Positions 38,398 to 51,010 of a stretch of 64,000 bases of DNA are shown one piece after another. The position numbers were made by a program, and so were the translations under genes. Where the stretch lies: contig OX104112.1 of assembly GCA_944474755.1 (NCBI GenBank), positions 82,659,756 to 82,723,755 on the forward strand, given 5' to 3'. The first letter of the stretch is position 1. Each line of letters begins with the position of its first letter. The notes below the pieces were generated by a model that saw nothing but the letters and a program-made list of their open reading frames with translations, made no database searches and was not told where the DNA came from. The stretch is from Limnoperna fortunei (taxonomy: Eukaryota; Mollusca; Bivalvia; Mytilida; Modiolidae).

Positions 38398-38705
38398 TTG
38401 ATCGTTATGAGACATCAATCCCTCAAAAAACAATCGGACATTTTTGCTGAGTGATAGGCAGTCTTTCCTATTCCTGGATTTGATTTTTTTAAGACATCAC
38501 AATGATTAACTCGACGGATATCTAATTAGAAACAGGCACTGCTTTCTCTTCCGGAGCACCTGGGTGTACTTTTGCTTTTTATAGGGTTCGGGTTCCTTGT
38601 ACTTTTTTTGGTTTTTGTTTTGCGATGCATATGTGAGTCTATATCCGGATTTGTAATTGTCCTATGACTTTTTTCGGCTCTTGATGTTCGGTCGGTTTCC
38701 TTGCT
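38398..38705 (+). repeat. Dispersed repeat, copy 2 of about 310 bp
   Basis: Same block order and orientation as 36118-36425, with moderate divergence. A partial third copy (first ~75 bp) is at about 53551-53630. Confidence 0.8.
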
Positions 38706-40877
38706 CTTTTTTTTTTCCTTTTTTTGAGACAGTTATGGCCTTAATTTTGGTGTTATTTTTGCTATGCTTTCAAAATCTCGCATTAATGTTAAAATTATCG
38801 AATATTTTATAAATTTTGTTTTCATTTAGCTAATAATATCGTATCATCAGTATATAACACAGTAATATTTCAAATATTCCTAATTCATTTTCAATATTGT
38901 CTGTAAAGATTATATTCTTCTTATATAAGCTCTTTTCAAAACGATTTCAAGGTGGTTTAGTTAGAATGAAAAGTGTAGGGTGGATACATGTTCTCCTTGT
39001 CTTTCTCCTATTTCCACATGAAATATATTATACTTTACATAATTGACACGGAATTCGTGATATTACTGCATCATAAACTTTGAATAACTCCAAGATATTT
39101 TACTCATAAGAGCTAGCTTTATATAGTTGCTAATTCCACTGATCTAAGTACATATACTTTTAGGAAGTCAACAAAAACACGATAAAGTTTCTTTGTAGTT
39201 ACTGAAAGTAGTTTGAAAGTGCACATTAAAAAAATTGGTCGACTGTCCAGTGTTTTGGTTGGAGGCGCGAGTGGTTTTTATGTAAACTACCTAAATATAA
39301 ATATAAATTGTTATTATTGTCTCGACTTTTTTAAACGAAATAAATCTATAGTTTTTGCCACTCCATACTACTACCGTTGTGTTTAAAATTTGTTTTGATA
39401 TATGAAAAAAAATAATCAGTTTAGGAAATAGGTTGGAGCACTGTGCAGAAAATTTCCAATCCCACTAGAAACACTGACTGAGACGAAAAATTAAGCCTTT
39501 GTGGCTAATCTTGTTTAATTAATATACGAAATGGTCTTTCTCGTGCAAAACGCGTGGCACTTTCTTGACCTTTTGAATTTCATTATTTTACCATTTTTGT
39601 TTTAATGTTTCTTAGAACTGCGTGCCGGTTTGGGATTATATAAAAAATTAAAATGTAACGTTGGCAGGGTCCTACAGAATATTACATATTTACGTAGCAT
39701 TGTTTAATAATGTGTTGTTATTTTCTTTATAGTACAAAACACGACAAGTTGAACAGGTAACAAATATTTGAAACCCCTTAAACTAAGATTTTTATGAATT
39801 CATTGTGTTTTTCTTCAAATTGGAACTGTACAGCAAGATAAATTTGAGATGTTTTATAAAACTGAATGATAATTGATTTGTAAAGTTAAATGAGCCACAT
39901 ATCAGCTTATTCCATAATTTTGACATATACATATTAACAGTGGCATATAATTTTGCTTAATACTATCATGATAACAGCTTTGTCAAATGTAAGTTTTGAT
40001 AACCTATTGATTCATATGTGCAGAATATGTATTACCAGTAATTCTGCTGAAATTATTATTGATGAATTAACTTCTTGTGGTAACGATATTGTCAACTCGG
40101 TCATAAAACACGATATAATCAATACAAATCCATGAATATTTTTAATTGACATTGTTTGGTATAAAATGGGTGTTGTGATACTATCTGAAATCTACGTGTT
40201 CATCAAAACTTGAAAAACGGAAGTACAGATATTTGCCATCGATTTATAAGGATGCTATACAACTTTAAACTGATTCTTACTTTGACACGCAGTTTTTCCT
40301 ACATGTGATGTAATTGAATTTAATGGATTTCGTAGCATTTAACTATAAGGCAGATAGTTATATAATCATGCAATCGTTGCTGACATAGACGGCATTGTCA
40401 TGTTAGCTTGACTGCGCTAGGGACGGTGGTACCTTGATAATGCCGCGCTAAAGGCGGAGCATAAATGTTCAAGCAAATGCCACTATCCCCAGTGCTGCCA
40501 AGTATTACAGTCCTCTATGTTTTGTTACGTATTTGTATCAAAATTTATGAGAACAAAACTAAAACCTTTCTTTATAATATGAAGTCCTGCTTTAGCTATT
40601 TAAACAAAGCTGTATTAAAATTTCGATGAATTTAGTTCACACATGCGTACGCTGTATGTTTTGTGTAAATGGAAAAACTTAAAAATCACTTTTATGTATC
40701 CATAATTATTGTAATTGTTAATAATGCTGTTATTTTGGTCTGAATTCAGAGATTTGTATGATTGAACATGATCCGACTACAACTCTACAATATTACACGG
40801 GGAGGTACGTGGAACAGCCATACACTAATGCACATTATATAGCAGTTCAATTACAGATTACCGTATATGTCTTAATT
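38706..40877. other. non-coding DNA
   Basis: No supportable gene. The small frames at 39953-40135 and 40758-40946 are AT-rich or overlap the SINE. Confidence 0.5.
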
Positions 40878-41078
40878 AGTTTGTTTGTTTGTTTGATGGT
40901 GTTTAACGCCAAATTCAGCAATTTTTCAGCTATATCGTCCAGTTAATATTGGAGGAGGAAGCCGGAGTACCCTGAGAAAACCCCAGACCTGCGGTAGGAA
41001 AACTGTCAATCCTTGTTAATTAAGTAAGATTGGAGTCGATTACACCCTGCCTGCATGCAGTGAGAATCGAATCTGTCC
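40878..41078 (-). mobile_element. SINE family A, minus strand
   Basis: Reading the minus strand, a head relic with CTCACTGCATGCAGGCAGGG is followed by ACTCCAATCTTACTTAATT, GTACTCCGGCTTCCTCCTCC, GCTGAAAAATTGCTGAATTT and GGCGTTAAACACCATCAAAC, ending in (CAAA)n. It is a good match to the copy at 54682-54950, without an intact A-box. Confidence 0.82.
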
Positions 41079-42639
41079 ACAGACCTCCCTAGTTTATTGC
41101 CTCTTAATTATATCAATCAAAATTTACAGATCCTTGCTAACTTTTTATATACAGAATAACAAAAGTTCTAAGTATAGAGACCCAAACCGGAATGAAATTT
41201 AAAAAAACTAAATTTCAACACATCCCTATCGAAATATTTCGAATACGCGTTCTATTTATCCACTTAAACCTCATTAAAGGCAATTTAACCGAAATGTTCA
41301 AAATACCAAAAAAAACCACCTTTTAACAATAAAATTTTTTAAAAGTTTAAATCACCTTGAACATCATTGTAATAGTTACTCGGCATTATTTACATTAAGA
41401 TATGTTTGATCATAAATTACCGTTAAAATAGCAAAATAGTGTTTTGTTATTCAAGCATGGGAACATTTGTGTGTTCGTGTGTTGAAACATTGAAATTACA
41501 TTAATATATTGGAGACCTCAATTTTTTCCTACCAACTACCTCACCATGATAACATAGAGACTAAAAACCAAGATTTAGAATGGACCAATAAAGACAAAAA
41601 GAACTCGGAGCCAATGATCGATGATCGGCCCTGTGGCACAGCATTCGTTAATACAAACATACAACCACAATATGTAAAGATGAAACATTTGACAGAAATG
41701 AAAGTGCAGTACGCCGGGATGAAAAACTGTTACTTTACAAATACTTGAGTAAGATAAATACATGTCCACCCATTCAGACTACTTTTTTATTGATCAATAT
41801 GTCAAAACTATTTCTAATTCTATATAGCTAATGCATTCTTTGTTTAATTTAAACAAATGATAACAACAGTGGTAGTCTCTTTGCCTTGTAGCCGATGTTA
41901 AAATTACCAGGAACGAGTTGGAAATTTTGAATAAATATAATAAAGCTTTTAGTTGTGTAAACTTATAAAATAATGAATTCCTAGTGTGGTTTTTTTAATG
42001 CACTGTATATTTTCTTGCAAATACGTCATAATTAAAATATAGCATAGAAATCTTGCAATTAAAAATTGAAATAATTTAAACTGAAATTAAAAGACAGATA
42101 AAAGAATCCAAATCGTCATATTGCCCTTGCCATATAATATGTGAAAATGCCACGTGTCTGTACTTAGTTATATACTACAGGGCTGTTATTATGCTGTATT
42201 GGACTTCATGAAGTTGTACTAATTGTTGTTCTGCATTAAAGGGCCGCTAGTTTAGGAACACATTTTGTGTTTTGTCCTGTACATTTGTTCGACAAAAATT
42301 GCCAATTAAGCTTATTTAAGAATTTAAATGTGTAGAGTCTTCCAAAATTGGATAGAAATATAATTAAATCAATATTTTATCAAACCTTTTTGGGTAATGA
42401 GTTTCTTTTCTTCGTTGGTATAATAGTATGAACAGTTTTAAAGTTAACACTTGTCATGTTACATTTACACACTGAGTACAACATAAAACAAAAACCTATT
42501 GTATACTTGTATGCTAAATATTTTGATTATACAGAATTATTAATTGAAATTTCCAAATCTCCTGTGACGATATAAATTTTGAACGTTTTTACTGGTATTA
42601 CAGAAAAATGGTATGTTGGGTAGGGACGGGAAGCCATTT
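41079..42639. other. non-coding DNA with one weak exon-like frame
   Basis: The frame from about 41515 to 41748 encodes ~78 residues of balanced, non-AT-driven composition (for example NSEPMIDDRPCGTAFVNTNI). It is preceded by a TTTTTTCCTACC pyrimidine tract and followed by a GTAAGA donor-like sequence overlapping its stop. I recognise no family and do not call it a gene. The rest is featureless. Confidence 0.35.
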
Positions 42640-42870
42640 GTAGCAGTTTCAATGAGACTACTCTAATTAAAAATCTACAAAGGGATCTTATCGTGCAAGA
42701 AGTTTGGCACTATCAAAACACGTTACCCACTATTGTCCGTGACAACTCACTGGTACAAGTTGATAATCAACCTATGTAACCTGGAGCTATGCAGCTCTGT
42801 GGTTGGAGCACTGAGAACCCTCTCAGAATGGTAACTGCCATCTAAATTGAAAATCAAATTTACATTCAAA
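42640..42870. repeat. Degenerate dispersed repeat
   Basis: AAACACGTTACCCACTATTGTCCG, shortened here to its shared part ACACGTTAC.CA.TAT.GTCCG, and GGAGCACTGAGAACCCTCTC are echoed at about 61140 and 61254. Two diverged copies of the same unknown repeat are therefore likely. Confidence 0.45.
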
Positions 42871-44660
42871 ATTATGTTACTAACTTTCAAATAAAGCTTT
42901 ATCCATCTTCTTTCATTTTGGTTAATCTGCAATATACAAAATACTTCACATGATTATTTTAGTACTTTCTAAATATGCATTGAATTAATGTTGATAATTT
43001 CTGTGATATTCTATTTTGGGCATTTTATTTTATTTTATTTTAGAATCAATGTTTCCAATTGATAATTAGGACTGCATGCGATAATATAGTGATATATCAG
43101 TGGGAACCAGTTTCTATATAAATACATCAGAAGGGATACGTTTTGATTGTTTTTTTATCCACTGGAGATTATTTTTATATCTATGCAACAGTTTGCCAAT
43201 GTTTAATTGAGTGTTTGGTTGTCTGTGATCTACAAAGTAGTATTGCAGTAGACCTACTTATAACAAAAATCAGTTGAAAAAAATAGAAAGATTCAGAAAA
43301 AAGATAGCTGCCACGCGTTGGATAGAGATGGAGAATCATTACTTTTAGAGCAGTTGAACCGCGCAAATGGTTTAGTCATCTTTAAAGAAGATCTTAAGCC
43401 CCCTAAACAAGCAAGTGCGTGGCACTCTCTAGACACATAACATGCTACGATCCGCCATTAGGCTTTACTGAGCAGGACCTGCAGAAATATTACCACAGAC
43501 AAACAGGAAATAACTTATGTATCATTCAGACGTGTATAAAGGGTTATGGTTACTAAAATAATTTTTGTATAAATCTTACGTGTCATATAAAGGACTGCAT
43601 ACAGCCGTATGTGAAGTATTTGTTATGATCGTAATGTGCGGGTATTTTGAGCTATAAGATTGTAACATATCTTAAAACAATGTAGACCCCATTCTCATAA
43701 TCAATTACCTTGCATGGTCTTTCTGTGAAATGTTCATTTTAACGAAGCTCTTGTGATTTGGTTTAGTCGCGTGTTAGTTTGTTCTGTTTTCATGTCATGG
43801 TCTCTTTCTTCTGGTTTTTGTCAACACCAAGGTTTCAATATCCATGTGGGATTTTCAAAATTTTAGGTATGATCCATTATTAATAAATATTGACAGACAA
43901 AATTAGAACTAAACTAGTGTCAATAACTACGTAAGTAATCTGGGGTATATACAGAAGAAAGGTTGAATTAATTTATATATTACTTTTAGCCGATCAATTT
44001 CAAATAAATGCCAAATGTTCAAAAGTTTTATATTAAGTCTAGTTTGAATTATAACCTGCACATATTTTATTGCATTCACTGATGATGATTATTATTCATG
44101 CGATCTTCAAGACACTAAATATGACAGTAAAATTGTCTCCATTACAGAATTTGAGTTGACATTTTCATGAAACATAGTTAACTTTACAGTTGCAACACGA
44201 AGAGATCAATTAACTGACAAACATTCTACAGGGCGGTGCAAATATTTCACGTGTGAATGAACTTATTTATTGTGTATAATAGCTTTTGAACACGGATAAA
44301 AATAATGCATGATTTAAAATGCTTATATTTTGCTTGCGATCAACTTTAGAAGGTAAATTGGTATTCTCGATGTCTCATGTGACGTAAGAAAGACAATATC
44401 AAAAAAAAACGACATCAGTATGTTTATCGTTTTTTTAGTATTAACAATACCCAAAATAATATTGTCGTGCATTTCATATATTTCTTATTCTAAATAACAT
44501 TTACTTCATTCCATACTACCTTGGATTGGTGCTGGAACCACGTCTTTTTGCATTTTTAAATGTATTACTGATTAACTCACCTCTATAACGCAACACAAAA
44601 ATACACCATCTGGATTAATCCCCATTTTATTTTGGTTCGTTTTACTAAAGTTTTGGTTTT
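42871..44660. other. non-coding DNA
   Basis: No supportable gene or repeat. Confidence 0.5.
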
Positions 44661-44681
44661 GTGTGTGTGTGTGTGTGTGTG
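44661..44681. repeat. (GT)n microsatellite
   Basis: About ten GT dinucleotides, followed by G/T-rich sequence. Confidence 0.9.
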
Positions 44682-47672
44682 GTTTTTTGTTGTTGTTGTC
44701 CTTTCTTTTGTTTAGTCATCGATTTGTCTGGTCTTGACTTATCTTATAAAATAATTTTCGGTATCTTTTATTCCTTGTTCTTACAATAAACTGCGACTGT
44801 CGTTTATGTTTTAACACAAGTTTACATTGCTGACAAACTTTATTAAATTAAATACTGTATTTTTTTCCATGATTAAACTGTATCACATCACTAAGCTGAT
44901 CTTTAAAATAAGACATAGTTTTGAATTAACCAATTTTAATTATCCAGGAGAAAATGTATACATTAAAATGGTATCTAAAAATCGATATGTGATTAAATCA
45001 AGTAGAAGTGATTATTGTATGTAGGTAATTTACAATTATTACAGATTCTAACGAAAACGTAGCATAATAGGCCATTAAAAATCATCCCTTACAACTACTA
45101 TCATGCAAAACCATAATCCCGTCAGATTACAATGGTAATACTCCTAAGCACGGTAAAAGCTGAAAACATTAGTGCCATCCTCCGCAACATAATGTATACA
45201 TACTTCTAAAGATTCAGCCTTGCAGTTTATTAGTTATGGAAACTTCTTTATCTCAGTGTTACGGTAAAGCTTGGACCGACAGCAAGATAAATGATCGATA
45301 CCAACTACTCGTATAGCAGAACACTGTATAGATATATAGCGACTGTCACATCACTGGCTGATCAGTGATTGCTAACTTGTCTTAATGTACCAGGATTTCA
45401 TAATTATAAAGTGATATAGACATATAAACAAATAAAGGAAGAAATCAAATAGTTTTCTTTGAAGATTTTTACAACTTAAACAGGTAAGTCAGTTTTTTTT
45501 AATATTATTTTTTATTATTAATTCTAAATTGTATTGTATCTGTGCATCTGTTTATGACAAAATAATGCCTAATTAAAGAAAATGTCATCATAACAGAATT
45601 GAAAACTAATATATAATGTTTTGTATACAAAGGCATGTATATGTTTAATGTAAATTGTTTACATTATATCGTGAGGAAAATTGTTTACATCGCAAACAAA
45701 ACATGTTTACAAATATGGATAAAAATGTGTACATCGTATCGTAAAATAAACATATTTTTTTTACACTTTATAATTAGATTGGCAGACTTGGCGAAAACAA
45801 TTAAACCAAGGTTACTAACAAACATATACTACGAATTTCATCTTTTTATATTTTATGTGTTCAAGGTCGAAAATTTTTATGTGACAATGCATGAAAAAAA
45901 TCAAGAAAACATACCAAAAAAAAAACCCGTAAATTATTATCTGATCTGTTCCTGTTCACTGCCAGTCTTCACAGTGAATCAAACTTTAATTTTTTATAAT
46001 TAAAAAAAGTTGGCAAAAAACCGACAAAATATCAAACGATGTGTTTTATGATGCATGCAGGATTATTGGTACGTATTTTAAATAAAACATTGTGCTTGGT
46101 TTTTATTGTTCATAATCAATGGGAAATTTAAAAAAAAACAGATGGAAACCCCGTCATCCACAACGATTATGATTAGAACTACAAACCAGGATTAATGTAA
46201 ACTAATATAAATCATTAATACATCGGCGGTTTTTAAAGGCAGGAAAGTGAACACGGTACTATTGCATTTTATGTTTAAAAAAACAATGATTATCGTCCTG
46301 TTTTCAAGACGAAAGACAATCCCAGCCGAAGTTCATAACTATTTACATGATTGAATGTACGAAAAATGTTGTTTAAATCAATAGAGAATCAATGTTTTCT
46401 TTAATGTTAGAGGTTGAAAATCATACATTGAAAGTAACATTAAGTGTTGGTAATGAGGTAAAGACATGCGAATTACTACTACATATTTACAGCTCACATG
46501 CAATAACAATCAATCAACCTCGTACTAATTCTCTTATTAGGCAAAAGTATCTATTGTAATGAAAAGAATTTTACACATTTTAAAATTACCATGAAATCAT
46601 GTTAGTTGCATTCTTTAGAGGATTTTTACTGATTTATTTCAATTATTACGTGTACTGTATATGTAAGTCACATGTGGTCTATTAACAGCTGTAAGGACGA
46701 CAAATAAAAAAAATATTTGATCAAGAAATGACCTATTGGACTCTTTAGAAGCGCAATGATTTTTTTGTATTGAACTGAAAGGTTGTCCTGCTGTTACCAA
46801 CTGACTAACATTATGCAAGGACACTGTAATCTTTTAAATATAGAAGGTACACATTTTTCTCTGTTGTCTAATTTTTTGCAACAGCACATATCACGATAAA
46901 AAACAATACAAAATGTTCATTCAGTAGGAAACAAACCTGACAATTAAAGTACTCCTACCAAGATATGACATAATTGATTGAATTTTAGCGATATTCAGGT
47001 CGAGAACACCTAAACATACAACTTATTAATCAAATATAGATATTGAAACGGTGAGCATGTAATTTTGCAGGTGACGGTAAAATAGCGAAAATTTTGGTAA
47101 AGACCGAAAGTAGTCTTTTATAGAGACTACAATGCCCCCATACGTTTCCAAAATATACAAACTGCTTTATCATGCAAAAAGATGACGTATAGTTTGCTTA
47201 GCATTGTTATGGTTGACCTATTGTTTTCAAAATTAAATTTTATTGAGAGTGAATTTTAAAGAAAATATGTATTTCCTGGTTATCGTTGATGTTATGTTTC
47301 CTTTATTTTTTTTGGTTTAAGATATACCTTTTATCATATAACTCTAAGAAAATAAAGTAATTTTATCTACAAGTAAAAAATATGAAAAAAAACACTTTCA
47401 CACAGGCAAGTGTGTGTGTGTGAGAGTTGTCCCATTAGTAACGATCGAAACCAATTGCTGAACAACATTTAACTTATTTTTAAATAGAATTCTAGTTTAA
47501 GATCATAATATTGCATAATTTCTAATGATAGTCGCTCATTTGGGTATTTAAATCATTTATATACGTTTTATCTCTTCTCACGGTAGTACAGCGTAATTTT
47601 TATTACAAAAATAGAACACATGAGATTTTTGGTCCTTTTTTATTTTTTGTATGAATTCTTGTTGTTTCTATT
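44682..47672. other. non-coding DNA
   Basis: The longest frame here, 45635-46003 (122 codons, plus strand), has the Asn/Ile/Phe/Tyr/Lys-rich composition of random AT-rich DNA and no motif, so I leave it uncalled. Confidence 0.5.
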
Positions 47673-49049
47673 TAGTAAAAAAAAACTACTACCCGGCAAG
47701 ACCATACAACTTGACCTTAGGCACAATTTGCAAATTTAATAATGAAATTATAATAATTTTCACGTTCTGAATATAGCTGATATATTGCTTGCTGGACGTA
47801 AACCAACAATCAATCAATCAATCAAAGTTACAAAATACAATGGATGTAATAAAAAGTTAACAATTAAATGCAATTAAGACGTGTTGCAGAATTTTAAATG
47901 CTTATTTTAATACTTTTTTAAAATGTATAACACTTTCGATATAGGAGCATGTGCAGTTAGCATTTTGTCGAAATTAAACATACAATCCATTTATTTTATA
48001 TTAAACGTTTATCGGACTGCGTTTGATGGATCATTATTCTTATGTTCAAAAATAGGCCGGAATATGTGATTATGAAATCTTCCGACATAGAAATTATTGT
48101 TTATACTAAACGCTTTTTTTCAGAGATATTGAAATATCGACTCGTTTATGCCAAGAAATGTTAATGAAGGGTTTTGTAAAGCAATATTGTGTTTCCTCGA
48201 GTGCCTACAGAATTCCGCTGTGGGCTTCGCCAGTTTCATAATTCAGCTTCTGAATAGTTTTGAAATATTTATAATAATTTAAAGAATAACATTTTTATAC
48301 AATCGTTTAGTATGTTTCGTGAAATCGTGGAATTTATTTTAATCTGAATTTCAAATGTTGAGGATTTATATTTGTATTCGTTATTTTGTTTCGTCATATT
48401 ATATGGCGGTACACAACGATAATGCAAACATTTAATACATAATATTAATCGAGCTACTTAAGCACTATTAAAGCGGGTATTATAAATACAAATAAGTTGA
48501 CGAAAATATCTCAAATCTTGTCTCACGCCTACGGCAATAGTCACAAATTGATTTCATTTACGAAATTTCATTGCGTAATTGATATAAAGTAGTATTCTTA
48601 AGTTAATTTCCATAGGAAAATTCTGAAATAGATATGAGTAATTTAAATTATTAATGTCAGCAATTTTAGAGGAAAGGTATGTGTCGGCAAATGTAGAAAA
48701 CAAAAACTATTCATGCAACGGCGAAAATTGCACCAACACAGTCTGCATTCGTGAATTATTGGCGAACAGCTTTAATATTTGTATATGTGTACTTATAAGT
48801 ATGAATGATATATGAGTATTTTTACCCTCGAAAAGGCAAATGGTTATAAACTAAAAAAGAGCCAATATACATGAAAATTGAGCTGGTTTAATATCATGAT
48901 AAATGATTATGGTATATGTATTAAGTGTTTTGCAACATATTAAGCCTTAAATTGTTTTTCATTATTAAAAAATCGATACACAAAATGTTAAAAACGTGCT
49001 ACGTTTTGTGCTGTTATATACTTGCCGGGTAGAAGTTATTTTTTTAGTG
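47673..49049. mobile_element. Possible CACTA-like element defined by ~28-bp inverted ends
   Basis: The left end TAGTAAAAAAAAACTACTAC plus CCGGCAAG matches the reverse complement of the right end, CACTAAAAAAATAACTTCTA plus CCCGGCAAG, apart from a few mismatches. The right terminus reads CACTA inward; the left is TAGTA, a degenerate version. The 1377-bp interior has no transposase ORF and includes a SINE tail at 47770-47826, so it would be non-autonomous. I see no clear 3-bp target duplication. Confidence 0.5.
47770..47826 (+). mobile_element. SINE 3' tail fragment
   Basis: AATATAGCTGATATATTGCT, then GGACGTAAACCAACAATC and repeated AATC. This is the same tail type as 59235-59288. Confidence 0.6.
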
Positions 49050-50764
49050 GGTATGCTTTTTTTTGTTACATGTTTGTTTTCTTTATTAATTTTTTTAATG
49101 ACAATTAATTTCTCAATTATTATTCATTTATATCAAGACTTTATTTGATATCAAATGTACCGCAGATTTGTGTATTTCAAGCTTGAATTTATCTAATAAA
49201 AGTTCTTTTAAGTTGTTATATAACTGGCCAATTGTTAACCAATTTACAGTCCGTTTTAATCCTTTGCTATCTGCCTATCTTCCTGGCGATAATTGACAGA
49301 TTCATAAAGTACTGTCTATTATGTGTTGTTTTCCACAACCAACAATTTTTGGTATGTAAAAAAAATTAAGATTAATGGGTTACTATATTTACTAAAGGTA
49401 TAATAAAATGTAGGTTTCATATAAATCCCGTATTATGTCTTCGTACAGTCGTATTTGATCTCGATCAGCTGTATACAGTATAGACCCTCGGCATTGCCAC
49501 GGGTTTATGGGCTGATCTCGACCCAATACCACTGCCTTAGAAAAGATGTCAGCACCCGACGTAACAAAATAGATCACAAATGATACGATTTATAAACGCA
49601 AATCTGAATTGTTTTGGGCTTATTTATCTCTCATGAGCATGCAGCTACTCGTTATATTACATGCAGTTCACATGAGTGTATACTTAAATCATTAATTTAT
49701 ATTATAGTGTTATAAAATGTGTATTTTCAAATAAGGCCTGTTTTATCGGGAAACAATTGGTGTTTATTCAGCTAATGATAACTGGTATGAGGAACAACAT
49801 TGGTAAATCCGCACATTCAGCTATCTTTATATTACATGAAGGTTCCAAATAATCTATTGACTCTACTTGAGTCAGCGTGGTCAATGTTTAGTGCTTTAAC
49901 AGAGTCCAGTTTCTAAAGCTTCACAGAATAAAAGAATGCGCTGACTTATATGCATGATATACTATATAATATTTCAACCATAGTACGTTATGGAAATATC
50001 TTTGTCCTTAGTCTATAAGTAATTTTATACACAAAAAAATACGATAACATTTTTTTGAATCTGTGTATATATATTTTTTGCATATTTATATTATAATATA
50101 CTATGTGACGTATAATTTTAGATATCATTGCCGTTTTACTGTTTCGTATTTTATTCTCCTCTGTAATCATTTTACTTGATAGAATTAAATGTACCATGCA
50201 ATCTATTTTACGAGGTTCAATATGATTAATATGCATTTAACATCAATCTCGTGAAAAATGTTTTACGCTGTTCTATTTGATCCAGATAAGCGCAAAAGAA
50301 TTTTATAACATCAGCCATATTGATTTATATTTAGTTAATTTAACAAGCCGTACATTTTCATAAATTATATCTTCCTGTTTTTACCAATTATATCAGACTT
50401 AGGGTTTTAATTCCTTAACACGATGTATGGGATTCCAACAACAGATGCATATACTGCTATTAATTAAAAAGATATGCATATCAAAACCCGATATCAAGAC
50501 TTACTAAAGAGCAGATGTTGAAATCTATTCCCCTTTTTAATGTAAAAATTTTGCATGCATCAATTTCCGAATGTTCAAAGTTGGTTGATATATACAAAGT
50601 GTTCTTGTTTGTAGATTTTTATGGTTTATCTGCATAGATAAAATTATGACCTTTGGAAGTTAAACTGAATGATTCTGAAGGGTTTATGTGTGCTTTATGC
50701 CAAATATAAACAGTTATCGTCTTGTTCTACATTCAGCATCACAAAAAGACTATACTTTTAGGCT
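49050..50764. other. non-coding DNA
   Basis: The part at about 49430-49560 (CGATCAGCTGTATACAGTAT, CTCGGCATTGCCACGGG) is less AT-rich than its surroundings and may be an unclassified dispersed repeat. No gene is supportable. Confidence 0.4.
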
Positions 50765-51010
50765 CCCATTGCGCGACACACAGAGCAGCCCAGCGCGTCA
50801 CCAGGTGGAGGAAAGGGGAGACCCTCTAGTCTGGTGGTTGTCACGTCATTTAAGGAAAGATTCCCCGTAGACTGCAGTGGGTGATGTGTTTGGAGAGTGG
50901 CACGCTCCTTGCACGAAAAAGACCCTTTAGTACGTTTCGAAAAAGAGAAGGCTCATTGTAGCCGCTACTAAAAGATAAATTCCCCCACCTACCCAATACC
51001 GACCAATCAA
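50765..51010 (+). mobile_element. SINE-like dispersed repeat B, copy 1
   Basis: GTGGGTGATGTGTTTGGAGA, CCTTGCACGAAAAAGACCC, TTTCGAAAAAGAGAAGG and GTAGCCGCTAC match the copy at 58938-59288 in the same order. This copy lacks the AATC-repeat tail. Confidence 0.65.

Noticed and set aside
45635..46003. 122-codon open frame as a host gene
   Set aside because: Its composition follows the local AT richness, and no domain, splice site or conserved motif is visible.
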